This document shows positions 11,936-23,690 of a DNA stretch of 64,000 nt, piece after piece. The notes beneath the pieces were generated by a model. The model saw only the letters and a program-made list of their open reading frames with translations. It made no database searches and was not told where the DNA came from. This DNA is from Cricetomys ansorgei. Its lineage: Eukaryota > Chordata > Mammalia > Rodentia > Nesomyidae. Position numbers and translations under genes: made by a program. Location: the NCBI GenBank assembly GCA_026225945.1, contig JAMJFZ010000239.1, positions 31,882,501 through 31,946,500 on the forward strand. Reading direction: 5' to 3'. The stretch's first letter is position 1, and each line of letters starts with the position of its first letter.

Positions 11936-13284
11936 TTAATAATCAGGTCTTACGGTCAAGGACATGCCCTGAAAAATTGTTCTTTTATGTTAAAACTTTT
12001 AGAAAGCCAAAGAATTTACAAGAAAAATAACGTCAGTGGACACACTTAAATCATCTTCCCAAGAACTATTCGGAATGAGAGCTAGAAGCCAAGGCTCCCA
12101 AACCTACTTCTTTCATTGAGACCTTGCGATCCCTAAGTTCACAAATAAATATAAAAACAGTGAGTTAGAAAAAAGTATAAAACAAGAGGAATGTGTCTGC
12201 TTCATACACAGTTAAACCTGCAAACACCATTGAGCTGAACATAATTATCAATGAATCTGGCTTTGACATGGTTCTGTCATGGTTCTCTATGTCTGACATG
12301 GGTCTCTACTATTTCAGTAATAGTCAGACTGGAAAAAGAACATGAAATATGAAGATAAAAATGTTGGTTTAGATCCATCACCACCTTCTCAGATATTATA
12401 TTTACTTATGATCATTGCACCAATTGTCTGAAGCCAACAGGATGGGATTTCTATGGCTGAGCCAACCTGTGTTACCAAGTAAATAGAGTTACTCCCTCTT
12501 AGCTCGATGTAAACAGAGTTGCTGATAAAGAGGTCATCTGGATGCTCCAGCAGACTGGAGGTGACATTAGGCATGACCTGGTCTCCCTATTGATCTGCAG
12601 TTCTCCCACAATAAAAAGTGGACACGACTCAGGTGGTAGGAGCCTAGCCCCTTGTTTGTCAGTGGTAGCCCACTAAAACCTTGGACATGCCCTGATGGCC
12701 AAAGATTTGGGAACACTAAACCATTTTCTCTTTGAACACGCAAATAGACTACTAGGAGCGAGCTAGGAAGCCTTTAAGATAATAAACTGCCAGGACACAG
12801 GAGGAGTTGGAGCTAGAACACAGTGTGGTGTGAGCTCTCCTGAGGTTTCTCTGGCTTGTATTATCCGTCATGTCTCCTGCGTGCATACTAATAAATCACC
12901 GGCATAATAATTCTTTAACACATTCCCATCTTTCTTCCAAAGAAATGTGTCACTCAACTATTACTGTTCATTAAATTCAAAGGAAACAAGTTGGGCAAAG
13001 TGCCCCTTGCTTTCAAAAAACCAACAGGACTAATGCATAGAGTATTCCAGTTCTTGGATCTGCATTTCTCACATGTGTTTGACAGGTACAGATGTTATTA
13101 CAGACACGATAATTACACTGAAGTTGGCTTGAAGCTTTCCACTTGATTTAAAGACTGTGCTGTATCTTTATTTATGGCAGTTACAATTTTTAGATGTTTG
13201 GTTTTTAAATTCTTTGAGGTCTTATTAATTTTTTAATTTATTCCACCAATATAGAATATCAACTATTTACCTATTTAGTATTAC
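11936..13284. other. Intronic stretch, nothing recognised
   Basis: Unique-looking AT-rich sequence. It has a small imperfect tandem around 12265-12305 (tctgacatgg/tctgtcatgg units) and nothing else of note. Confidence 0.5.
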
Positions 13285-13435
13285 TTTTTTTTTTTTCAAG
13301 ACAGAGTTTCTCTTTTGTAACTCTGGCTGTCCTGGGACTTACTCTGTAGACCAGGTTGGCCTCATACTCACAGAGATCCCTCTGTCTCTGCCTCCTGAGT
13401 GCTGGGATTAAAGATGTGGGCCACTACCATCCTGC
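13285..13435 (-). mobile_element. B1 SINE
   Basis: Antisense B1: a T-run at 13285-13296, then 'aagacagagtttctcttttg', 'taactctggctgtcctggga' and 'gtgctgggattaaagatgtg'. Full monomer. Confidence 0.92.
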
Positions 13436-14028
13436 TTAAATACTTAGCCTTTCTAGCAAGAAAACAACTCCCTAGTTTAAAAAAAAAAATCCTGTAAAAG
13501 CTCTCACTACAGTGCTGTGCTATAGCTTCATGCCTAAGATTGCAAACTACATTTATTATGCTGGAAGCTGAGTGTTTTTTTGGGCATGACTCAAACCAGA
13601 GGTAAGTTTAAGAAGTAGGATTTTACTAGCTTCTTAGCTCTCTCTGTGCACTCGCTCCATAAAGTCTCATGAAAATTAGGCTCTCCTTAAGATTTAGAAA
13701 AAGCCAGGATTCCAAATTTAAAGTGACATTTATCTCAAAAGTAAATTAATATTTAATGATGTTCTGATTAATAATCATGATTTTATGAACTGGAGACATT
13801 CAGTATGAAAGCCCCTGGACCCATTTTTTTTTCTGAGCCTTTCAGTCTGGGGATAAAGGTATCGAGATGGACTATTCCTTCTTAAATGTTGCTTTACCAT
13901 CACAGTTCATGGTTTTCCCTCCTGGACAGCACATTTTTCTTCTAGGATCACATCATGTTTTGTACATGAAAGGAGTAGGGCAAAGACTCCAAAAGCCTGA
14001 CCTATGAGTGCTTTTAAAGGATTAAAAC
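13436..14028. other. Intronic stretch, nothing recognised
   Basis: AT-rich sequence without a recognised repeat or exon. Confidence 0.45.
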
Positions 14029-14068
14029 GTGTGTGTGTGTGTGTGTGTGTGTGTTTGTATGTGTATGT
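14029..14068. repeat. (GT)n microsatellite
   Basis: About 12 to 13 GT units, then GTTTGTATGTGTATG. Confidence 0.95.
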
Positions 14069-14191
14069 TAAATGGGAAAAATCCAAGTCAGTGTGATATA
14101 TTTTACATGCTTCATATAATTCATATTGAAACTTAATCTTTACAAATCTCTAAATGAACTGGCAGACAAAAGCTGCCACAGTTTCAGAGAC

Positions 14192-14238
14192 GGTGTGTAT
14201 GTATGTATGTGTGTGTGTATGTATGTGTGTGTGTGTAT
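14192..14238. repeat. (GT)n/(GTAT)n microsatellite
   Basis: Alternating GTAT and GT units, imperfect. Confidence 0.9.
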
Positions 14239-14500
14239 GAGCCAAATAGTTTGTATCTTTGTTGTTGTTGTTCTGCTCTTGGCTACTGAACTAAACTGAC
14301 AAAACATGTTTTATAAATAAGCACAGGAGAAAAGAAATCAATATGAAAAAGTCAGGGAACTTGACTAAAGGACACAGTGGTGAACAAAACAGAGGAGGAG
14401 AGAGTACCCTTCCCCTATCCTCACCCCCACCGCCACCCCTACAGTCCTGGTCAGGATAGTTGGGTATGAGAAAACATTTAGGACCATATGAGTCAGATAC

Positions 14501-15031
14501 TGTAAGAGCAAAATTATGTTTTTAATTTTAGCTACTGTGCATAAGATATCTTTAAAAGAAAAAGCAGATAATCTCCTGGAATGCTGGGGGAGGGGCTGTT
14601 TGGGTGAGATGTCTTGAATCACCCTTGTCCAAGGACACAGCCTCTTGGATTGTTGGGTAGGTAGTGTCTAGATCCCAGGTTGACCCTAGTGCATCAGATG
14701 TGCTCCATGCACCAGATGTGCCTGGTCACTTGTGGATGGGAGATAACACAGACAGGAAGTATATCAGGATAGATGATTGCAAGTGATTGGACCTGGTGGC
14801 AAGTGCATATAGCCTTATGGGTTCTGCATTTTTAAGCACCTATGCCATGTGATTCAGGGGCTTTCTGTGGGAGTTCTGGAGGTGTCGGGTTCACTCCATG
14901 GGAACCTCAGAATGGTCCTGGTCAGAGTCCATCCTCCTGGCCAGTATTTAGTTACTTTAACTAAAGCTTGCTGGCTTCAAATTTGGCTCAAATTGTGATG
15001 GTCTTATTCTTGACTGGGTATGGGATTTATA
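14501..15031 (+). repeat. 5' LTR of the endogenous retrovirus
   Basis: Aligns along its length with 19490-19962. It starts TGTAAGAGCAAAATTATG and ends at 'gggatttata', where the partner ends in CA. It is longer than the 3' LTR because of extra U3 sequence around 14690-14790. The poly(A) signal region near 14960 reads ACTAAA, where the partner has ATTAAA. Confidence 0.85.
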
Positions 15032-15055
15032 TATGGAGGCCTGTCATTGAGATTC
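15032..15055 (+). promoter_or_regulatory. Degraded primer-binding site, tRNA-Gln type
   Basis: Immediately after the LTR, the sequence keeps TGGAGG at its start and GAGATT at its end, the outer parts of a tRNA-Gln site, with a damaged middle. Confidence 0.5.
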
Positions 15056-16598
15056 TGACCACCTGCCCAAATTGTAAAGCTGGACTTTAGCTCCGGAATT
15101 CTGGGGCTAGGGACCTGCCTGAGGCCCAGGCCTTGAAATGGTCTGAAGCTGCATTTAGTTTTTCATATTTCGGAGTGAACAGCCATGCTGAGATTGAGAA
15201 AAGCAGCAAGCCATCTCTGGAGAACTGGTGAATACCAGTCTGGTTTCTGGTTAGTACATATCTGATCTGACTTGTGCAATTTGTTGGATGTGGCATATAA
15301 AATTCTGAAGTAGAGTTCTTTTTGGATGCCAAACAGCGTTCTCCATTTTGCCAAACTGAGATGTTAATTGGTCTGGCTTCTGCCTTCTCCATTCTGTCCA
15401 ATCAGGCCTGGTTTGTCTTTGTCTTGGCGATCACCAGTCTGTCTGTTAAAGACTTGTCTATCTGTGTGTGATGTTGTTGTCTGGTTTAATGTATGGGTTT
15501 ATGGGTAGCTACCAAATGCTTGGTTTTTGTGAATGCTCTTTCCTTGAGTGTGTGAGCTCTCTGTTCTGTGTTCATTTGAATATGAAAAAGTATATTGTTG
15601 CCCTAGCTGTCATAAGTCACTGGTTACCATGGCTGCTGTGGCTGTTTGGCCAAGGCTCAGAATTTATCTCTGGGTCCAGGTTAGCAGGGATTCAAATGTC
15701 TTTTGGATATGAAAAATTAAAAGTCTATTGGATATGGTTAAAAATATGTAGGATCTGTGAAAAAAAAAACATTGACTTAAAGCTTATAACATGAGGTGGA
15801 TAGTAAGTTTAAGAGAACCACATGGCATGACTTCATTCTGGGATCTGGTCATGTGACTTGCTGACATGTGGTTTGCAACCATCTTGGCTGATTTCCTTCC
15901 TAGAGAAGAAGGCAGCCACACGGCTGGCAGTCATATTTACTAGAGTTGAAGAGGATGGATGTCATGTGACTTCACCTCCATCTTTAATGGAGGTGACCAT
16001 GTATTACAGATCAAAGACAACAACAGATCTCTGAGATACTTTAGATTAGGATGGATTTTTGTATGATGTGTTCTGTCCTGAAAGCAAGGTTTATAAAAGT
16101 AGGATTTTAAAAGCAATGTTTAATAAGGTATTAAAGTTACACCTCTATGTATTCAGATACAGGAAATGTACCTAGAGCTGGCAGCCAAACTTTTCAAGAG
16201 TCACTCCGATAGTATTTTAAAGAGACAAGGGGATCATGGAAACCAGCTGAGGCTTGGGTGAAGGAACCTGGTGGTTTTAGAGATTCAGGGTCATGTGGTA
16301 GCTGTCGCTGTGGTGGAGCTGACTGGGGCTTAGTTTTGTTTTTTCATATTGTGATTATGCCCTGTTTTTTTTTCCTCTTGAAGCAAAAAACGTACTTTAT
16401 TTTTGATATTGCAAGAACACAGTTGAAAGATTTTAAACTACTTTAAAAGGAAATTTTAGAGTTTTACAGAAAACTGAAAATTTAAAACTGCATATTTTAA
16501 GGAACAGCTTTTAAGGTATTTAGATTTACAAGGCTATGGGACATTTTAAGTTTTAAAATGTTTACAATGGCCTAAGCACTTTGGCAAGGAACTTGGAG

Positions 16599-16808
16599 CA
16601 GCAGTTCTCAACCTATGGGTCATAAGATTTTGGAGGTTGGAGGACCTTTTGGCAGGGGGTGGTCTGGGACCATCTGCATGTTGGATGTTTGCATTTCAAA
16701 TCATAACAGTGGGGGAGGGGTTCAGCTGTAATTTTTATGGTTGGGGACCACTGCAACATGGGAACTGTATTAAAAGCGTCACCGCATTAGGAAGATTGAG
16801 AACCACTG
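16599..16808 (-). mobile_element. URR1-type non-autonomous hAT transposon nested in the retrovirus
   Basis: The terminal inverted repeats CAGCAGTTCTCAAC (left) and GAGAACCACTG (right) pair imperfectly. The 210-bp body follows the antisense order of rodent URR1 as I remember it. The 8-mers outside (acttggag and gtttagaa) match at 4 of 8 positions, all differences being transitions, compatible with a decayed target duplication. It lies between the two LTRs, so it arrived after the retrovirus. Confidence 0.75.
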
Positions 16809-17499
16809 GTTTAGAATATGTCTTTGCTTACCTAAGGTCTATTCAGGTATAATAATGTATGTTTATCCTCTTGTCTTTGCTAACTTTGTTAAACCTTAGC
16901 TATTTTGATAAATAAAATAGGACAAGAAATTGTAAGAAAAAGTATTCTGTAATGGTACACTATAAAAAAGGCCAGGAAGGGCAAGTTTCCAGTCTCTCTG
17001 TGAATTGTAGCTATGAGTTAAAAGTTTTATTTTGATATTAAAGGAGCTTCAATTCAGAAATTATTTTTAAGGCTAAAAATCTAACAGGGATAAGCTCAAA
17101 AGCTATCTTATAAACTGCAATTAATCGATAATGAACATGCAAGTTAGTGGTCAGTCACCTAATAGATAGCCTGGTTCTTTAATGTGTTCAGACTATATGT
17201 GTTTGTAGTCATGCTAAGTGCTAATGTACAGAAATAAGCTTTACTTAGCTTCCTGTGTATGTTTTCTAGGTTGGGACTGAGACTGATAGCTAGAAAAACA
17301 GGCAAAGTTTGGTTAGCATAGAGATACTTATTAGATGGCCCTCACCCTTCAGAGATAGGCTGAATATGACTTTTAAAATGTTTAATAAGAAAGCTTCCTG
17401 TGATAGAAGTCCTAGCTCCTGGCAGCAGCCTTTAGGTTTCTTCCAAAGATGAATGGGACACAGACTAACACCACCTGGAGTCTGCTTTAATTAACTATC

Positions 17500-17830
17500 T
17501 GTCACCTTGATCCCTTCCAGGACCCTGTCCAAACTGAGGGCAAGCAGAACACTGGAGTGAATTGCCCAATTGCAAAGACAAGGTAGAATGGTCTCCCCAA
17601 GTTTCTGCTCCACAGGAAAGCCTTTTGGATCTTCTGGGCCTGACAGCTGAAGACTAAAGCTTTCCTAGAACCCCTGCTGCCAACGAAATCAATCAAGATC
17701 ACCATGGAGAAACCTAGGTTGATTGTCCAGGTAGCTGGTAAGTCTCTGTCATTTTAGTTGACACAGGCTAATATAGTTATAATTTAGTATTGCCAGATCT
17801 CTGATGCATTGATGGCAAACTGAGATTTTG
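17500..17830 (+). pseudogene. Retroviral gag-pro junction relic
   Basis: In broken frames the segment keeps a nucleocapsid-like Cys/His cluster whose second Cys position is now TGA. Next comes a Leu-rich end of gag followed by a stop near 17670, then a protease start. The aspartic-protease core DTG is at 17760-17768 and is followed at once by a stop. At least two frame changes and several stops make it inactive. The order gag stop, then pro, is that of gammaretroviruses. Confidence 0.6.
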
Positions 17831-19234
17831 TTTGTTTGTTTGTTTTTGTTTTTGATTTTTAGTGTAACAGCCACAGACAACCTCCCCACAAGGCTGCAGC
17901 TAATAAAGCTACTAGAGCCCCTTCTGAGAACGGCAAACAGGTTTGTCTGGCTAACCGGGTTCATATTATAGGATAACCAGGTTTCTGATGTAACTTTTTT
18001 ACTGATCCTTTATTTGGAGAACTTGCCTTGCAGTGCCTAATTTCAGTAATAACTACTCATGTCTCTAGTAAATGATTAGATTGAAAAGAAAGTTTAACAT
18101 CTAAGAAAAAAGTCTGAGAAAAATGTTTTGAGGTTTAAAATATAGAGGTCTAAGAAAGTGTTTTAAGTCTTGAATGTCAAAGAAAGTGTTAAGTTATGAA
18201 TGTTTAAAGGTCTGAGGATGTGAAAGCCTAAGCAAGTTGAGGGTCTGAGAAGGCGATTTTAGATGTATGAATAAAACTTAAAAGGTATAAGAAAAGTGAT
18301 TTAAAGCCTTCAAACGTTCAGAGTTGTAACCCTGAAATTCTGGATACATGTTATTATAGAGTTTCTCATAAGCTGATACTGCTATTATCAGTCTCGAGCT
18401 CAAGATTTTAAATTTCCTTTGGTTGTTGTCTAAATATAGACTTGAGATGCTTTCCATTGGCTAAAATTATCTCCACCTGATTTATATAATCTGGTTTTCT
18501 GGATAGAGGAAATAAATGTTCATGCTTTAACCCTAAACCACTGAGAGTACATGAGGGCATGAGTCCAGTCCCGCTGTTTAACAGACACTTGTTAGCTGCT
18601 TTTTCTACAGTGTGGATTTCAGTGCTGAAAGTTCCAAATGTAAGCTTCATGAACTTTAACTGCCACTAGTCTTTATCTGTCTCAGCAGATTTCCACTTGG
18701 CTAACAGACGCCATCTAGGAATCAGCTGCAGAATACAAACTGCTTCAACAGCTATGAGTCCTGGATTTGCTGAAGTTGATGTGGATCAGTCCAGCCAATG
18801 TGACTGCTTCCTTTCCTTCAGCTGGGACAGCTATCCAGATGCATCTGATGAATGCCCCATTACCTGAATCCCATACTAGCTTTTGACTAGCATTCTAGCC
18901 TTCCTGGGGTCCCTAATAACAACATCCTAGTTCAGCAGGAAGTAGCTGTAGAAGAGAATACATTGCCCCATATCCCCAATGGACTACAATGTTTTGGTCA
19001 AAAGAAAACTCACTGGCATAGAGGACAAATAGGCACCTATGGTGCCTATTGGCATATAGAAAAGCTACCCATTAAAGTGAAAGAGACTCAGATTCACCAG
19101 TTGACAATATGATAGGGCACTTAACCTGCTCTATGCAGAACAAAGAGTTATCGCATACCTCTAAAAATGTTGTTTTTATAATCATTAGAGGTACTTTGGC
19201 TTACTTGAAAAAAATTACAAAAAAGTAGGGACCT

Positions 19235-19470
19235 CAGATGAAGTAAATGACTGGTCCCCATTCTTATTTTTGAGCTCCTCCTGGGTAGTAACTCTAACGT
19301 CAGCCAATGCAGGGCCTTTGACCAGTTTCTACTAATTACTGTAAGCCCTTGCATCATTAGCATCTTAATTAGGTACATAAATCCCCATGTAGGTACCATT
19401 AAGCTGATGGTTATTAGAGTCCCCAATATAAAACATATAGAGAGAGTCAAGGTCTTGACTCGGGATACAA
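19235..19470 (+). pseudogene. Retroviral env transmembrane C-terminus relic
   Basis: A hydrophobic stretch with a Gly-Pro-Leu turn and a following basic tail, just upstream of the polypurine tract, resembles the end of a gammaretroviral TM protein. Several in-frame stops interrupt it. The position directly before the 3' LTR supports the reading. Confidence 0.45.
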
Positions 19471-19474
19471 CTCC

Positions 19475-19489
19475 GGGGGGGGGGAGGAA
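19475..19489 (+). promoter_or_regulatory. Polypurine tract of the endogenous retrovirus
   Basis: Ten G followed by AGGAA directly abuts the TG of the 3' LTR, the expected plus-strand priming site. Confidence 0.8.
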
Positions 19490-19962
19490 TGTAAGGGCAA
19501 AAATTATGTTTTAAATTTTAGCTACAATGTCTAAGATATCTTTAAAAGGAAAACATAACCTTCTTTACTGCTAGATGGGGCTGTTCAGGTGAGATAGTCT
19601 TGAATCTCCCTTGCTCAAGAACACAGCCTCTTGGATGATTGGGTAGGGAGTGGCTAGTTCCTAAGATGACCCTACTGCACTGGATGTTCCTGTTCCCTTA
19701 ACAGGACAGATGCTTGCCACTGATGAGACCTGGTGGGAAGTATGTAGCCTTATAGATTCTGCCTTTTGAAGCACCTGTGCCATGTGATTGGGGGCTATTC
19801 TGTGGGGGCTCTGGAGGTGACAGGTTCACTCCATGAGTACCTCAGAATGGTCCTGGTAAGAGTCCATCTTCCTGACCAATCTTTAGTTAATTTAATTAAA
19901 GCTTGCTTCAAATTTGACTCCAATTGTGGTGGTTTTATTCTCGACTGGATTTGGGATTTACA
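19490..19962 (+). repeat. 3' LTR of the endogenous retrovirus
   Basis: 473 bp, TGTAAGGG at the start and CA at the end. ATTAAA at 19897-19902 is a plausible poly(A) signal. The many substitutions and indels against the 5' LTR indicate an old insertion. Confidence 0.87.
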
Positions 19963-19966
19963 ATAC

Positions 19967-21489
19967 TTACAAAGACAACACTCTGCATTTGTATCTACAT
20001 TTTGTGCAGGTCACAGAAAGCAGGGAATGTCACTAAAACAGTGATTCCTACGGTTAGAAACAAGAACCATTGCATCCAGATCCCTTCCACAGGAGGTACC
20101 TGGGAGAGCATCCCAGCCAAGGCAGGCACTGCCAGAAATAGCCGCAGTTTTTACATACAGTAAAAGAAGGCCAAGATTGTCAATAAATAACACTGCTTTT
20201 GGGACCTAGGCTTCCTAAGTTAATTCATGCTAATAATAGTCTAGCCTGCACTTTCTAGCATGGCCACTAGCTACTTAAATTTAGATAAGATTTAAGTTCC
20301 ATTTCTCAGTGTCAGAAGTCACATTAGATATTCCATAGCTCACTGTGTGACCAGTCACTGTGCTGGAAAGCACAGACAGAGCATCCCCATCCTCTCAGGG
20401 AGTTCTACAGCAAGCCCTACCCTGCAGCCTTGACATTCTTAATGTTCTCAATGAAGAAATCAGTTCTGTCCTTTCAAAGATGAGAGGAAAGCTGTGTTGG
20501 AAGCACTGACCTTGGCCTTGTCTGTATTTGTTTTCCTATGGACTGCCCATCAAGACCCTGGGCCTCGAGTCACACTCTAGTGCCTCCTAGATTCCTGGAA
20601 CGTCCTAGTCCTTGGCAGGAAGAGTGTGGAGTATGAGAGTGTAAACAGTGCAGAGGTGTGGCTTCGTAATTAATCATTGGGGAAAGGAAAAAAAGGTGAG
20701 AAAGGATCTAAGAATAACATGATCAAATTTGATAGTTAGACATACAAAGTACCAAATTAATTAAAATTGTATGAAAAGCAAGAGTCCTTGTGAGTAAGCC
20801 CTAGAAGAAGTTCAAGAAAGACAGTGACTGTAATGGCACAAGGGGTGGAACTTTCTACTGAATCCCTCATTAGCCTGTGACCACTGACTGGTTTTCCTGA
20901 TAAAGGAAACTGGGTGGAGCCCTGATAGCTATTAAAGAGAGAAGCTTCACCGAAACCTTACGTTCCTACAAAGCACAGAGCTCTGAGTTCATGGAGCTTG
21001 GCCATTTTTATCCCAGCTGTCTAAAACTCTGAGCACTGGCTGCTCTGACACCCTGTACCACATCAGCAGGACATTATACCATATTCTGAAAGGTCAACGT
21101 TCTGACTCTGTGGATGGTCATTTACCATCTGCCCCACTTTACAGATGTCACATTATCCCTGTCTGTCTTAGCTCCATATGGGACAGGTTCATCATGACTA
21201 TTAAAATAGGAGGAGACAGTGTACCGAGACACAGCTATGTCCAAGGCTCCACCAAAAGTACACAATCACCCCTGGGAAAACAATGGTGTCATGGTATCAT
21301 CTATCTCAGTTTTGCATACCACAGCCTATATGCAGCTTCTTACCTTTCCTTCTAGAACAGTTTATAACCCAGTGAACCACCAATGGCTGGGACCTAAAGC
21401 AGAGTCACTACAATTAGCCTGAAAAGAGGACTGGGGAGCCCATGCCTGCTTCCAGATGGACAGGAACCTCATGAAAATGAAAACTCAGC
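19967..21489. other. Intronic stretch, nothing recognised
   Basis: No repeat or exon I can support. The short frames are without domains. Confidence 0.45.
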
Positions 21490-21565
21490 TTGTTTAACCC
21501 TGTGACCTAGCAGAGTGCTTCCTATCTTCCTATGAGAAGTGCCTAATAAATATTTGCTGAGCTCA
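21490..21565 (+). mobile_element. Possible MIR/L2 3'-end fragment
   Basis: 'gcctaataaatatttgctga' resembles the shared L2/MIR tail ('gtgctcaataaatatttg'). Confidence 0.35.
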
Positions 21566-22421
21566 AGTCTCTAAAAGGCTGCCTATAATTTCAAACTAGA
21601 GGCTATATGAGAAACAATAAGAACTGCTTCTTTGTTTCAGGAAGGCAAAAAAAGAACCCACAGTGGATTGTTAATGCTATTAGAACCAAGTGTCCTTGTA
21701 AAAGTGAAACAAACATGAGTTAAATTGTTCCGCATAATAAACTACCTCTGACTTTCGGAGTCATCCACTGGCACCTTGACAAAGGACAGTGGTACAGTTT
21801 TGGATGGAGAGGAAGAGGATCCGGAGGAAGGGAGAGATAGCAAATTGCTGGTGTCTGGGCTCCAGTGAGATATGAGCCAGTAGAAAAGTCCTTGTGGTTA
21901 AGAAATGCTCCATGTAATCCAGGAGCAATGACACCTAATATTTAATTAGAATTAGTTTCTTATCTATGCTATAATTACCATCCTTTATCCGCAAGCATCC
22001 AGCCATAGTCTGTTACATACCAGAGTCCTATAATAGTGAGGCTTCAGAGAAAGAAAAAGATATGTCCCATAGGAACATGTCCCAGAGGTCTGGGCAGAGA
22101 GCCAAAGAGAAGACAGGAATATGTGGCGTGCCACCCAAAGCATGGGTTAACTAGTGATTGGGCTTAAATTCACACCCATTTCCTCTCTAATTTATATTGA
22201 ATGAAGATGACTACAGCCCAGATGGCTAAGTGTCTATCTAAATTTATGCTTCACCTTCGTTTGAGTGACTTGTCACTGAGAAGCTCCCATTGAGATGAGG
22301 GTTTAATTTCCCAGCCCCCATCCAGCTATGTTGGGGCAGTTTGAAAATTTTCATCAGTGGAATAGCCCCTAAAATGTCCATATCTGAGTCAAGGTATTTA
22401 AGAAGTAGGTGAGACTGATCG

Positions 22422-22422
22422 A

Positions 22423-22467
<45 letters not shown>

Positions 22468-22602
22468 ATCTATATATCATTTATCTATCACCTATCTACC
22501 TATCATCCATCTATCATCTATCTATCTACCTACTTATCTATTACCTATCATTTATCACCTACCTACCTATCTATTTATCTACCATCCATCCATCCATCTC
22601 TA
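22422..22602. repeat. (CTAT)n microsatellite, 180 bp, imperfect
   Basis: A pure CTAT run at the left passes into mixed TATC, CATC and CTAC units on the right. The open frame over it encodes only Tyr/Leu/Ser/Ile repeats and is not a gene. Confidence 0.95.
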
Positions 22603-23271
22603 TCCCCATCTTCCGTCTCAGATGACACTCCCATTCCATCCCTTTCACTTTCCTTCCCTCCTCTTTTCTTCTCTTTATTTAACTGCTAGAGAAATATACA
22701 TCATGTTAAATAGCTGCATTTAGTGTTATTTGCAGCCATTATCATTAATCTACCTTACTTGAAATTGAAATTGGTACCCTGAATGGAGGTGCCACCTTTA
22801 CAAAAAAAATCTAAATATTATGACACTGGCTATCAGCAAGGAAACCAGCACAGAACTCGGTAGCCAGTGGCTGTGCTATGTTCTAAGAAACATTTATAAA
22901 CTCCAAGGGCTCGCCTATAACACCAAAGGAAATTCTTAGAATGTAAGCTTGTAGTAGTTGCCCCTTACTATTTGTAAGGAGGCATTAACAATGTAACTTA
23001 TTAACAAATAACTGTTGTCCTTGGGGAGGGATTGCTACTTTTAAAACAGAGGCAAGGGGGAATAGCCAAAGTCTAGAAAGTAAGACCTTAAGATCTGGGT
23101 CAGCTCACTATTGCAAGGATGCTAAAGAAGAGGAGCAACCTACAGGGCTGTGGGGTGACAGATACTCACCAGTGTTTCCCAAATGGACAAAGGAACAGAC
23201 TCTCAGAAAACATCTGATTGATGAAATTCCCTAACCACCCAAGCCTACTTTGCTGATGATTCCAAAGGTAA
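22603..23271. other. Intronic stretch, nothing recognised
   Basis: No repeat or exon recognised. Confidence 0.45.
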
Positions 23272-23690
23272 CTGTGCTGTCTCATTTTAGGTCAACTTGA
23301 CAAAAGCTAGATCACAGGAAAGGAGGGAGGCTAGATTGAGAAAAATGTCTCCATAAGACTGTGCTGTAAGAAAATCTGTGGGGTGGGATTTTTATTTAGT
23401 GACTGACGGGGGAGGGTCTAGCCCATTGTAGGCAGGGCCACTCCTGGTTTCAATAAAGAAAGAAGGCTGAGCAAGCTCTGAGGAGCAAGTCACAGAGCAG
23501 CACCCCTCCATGCCTCTGCATCAGCTCCTGCACACAGGTTCCTGCCCTTCTTGAATTCTTGCATTGACTTCCTTTGATGATGAACAGTGACTGTAGAAAT
23601 GTGAGCGAAATGAACCCATTCCTCCCCAAACTGTCATGGTGCTTCATCCTAGCAAGGGTAACCTTAGCCAGGACAGTAATCATTTGAGAT
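23272..23690 (+). repeat. Dispersed rodent TCAACTTGACA-type repeat, sense copy
   Basis: Starts 'ggtcaacttgacaaaagcta' and runs through 'gggggagggtctagcccatt', 'agcagcacccctccatgcct' and 'cttcctttgatgatgaacag' to 'aaccttagccaggacag'. Same family as the antisense copy at 3415-3830. Class not named from memory. Confidence 0.7.

Larger units (their letters stand above)
14501..19962 (+). mobile_element. Degenerate gammaretrovirus-like endogenous retrovirus (MuRRS-like)
   Basis: Two related LTRs (14501-15031 and 19490-19962) bracket about 4.46 kb. Both begin TGTAAG; the 3' LTR ends CA and the 5' LTR ends TA. The 4-bp duplication atac flanks the element (14497-14500, 19963-19966), and 4 bp is typical of gammaretroviruses. 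A degraded tRNA-Gln-like primer site follows the 5' LTR, and a polypurine tract precedes the 3' LTR. The interior has stops in all frames, with relics of the gag-pro junction and of the env transmembrane C-terminus. The pro-to-LTR distance (about 1.7 kb) is too short for complete pol plus env. Length and primer class recall the rodent MuRRS group. The copy cannot encode virus proteins. It lies antisense to KCNB2. Confidence 0.85.

Noticed and set aside
15087..15401. 104-codon minus-strand frame in the retroviral leader
   Set aside because: It runs antisense to the proviral element and has no similarity I recognise; chance frame.
22409..22723. 104-codon frame rich in Tyr-Leu-Ser-Ile
   Set aside because: It is the translation of the CTAT microsatellite.
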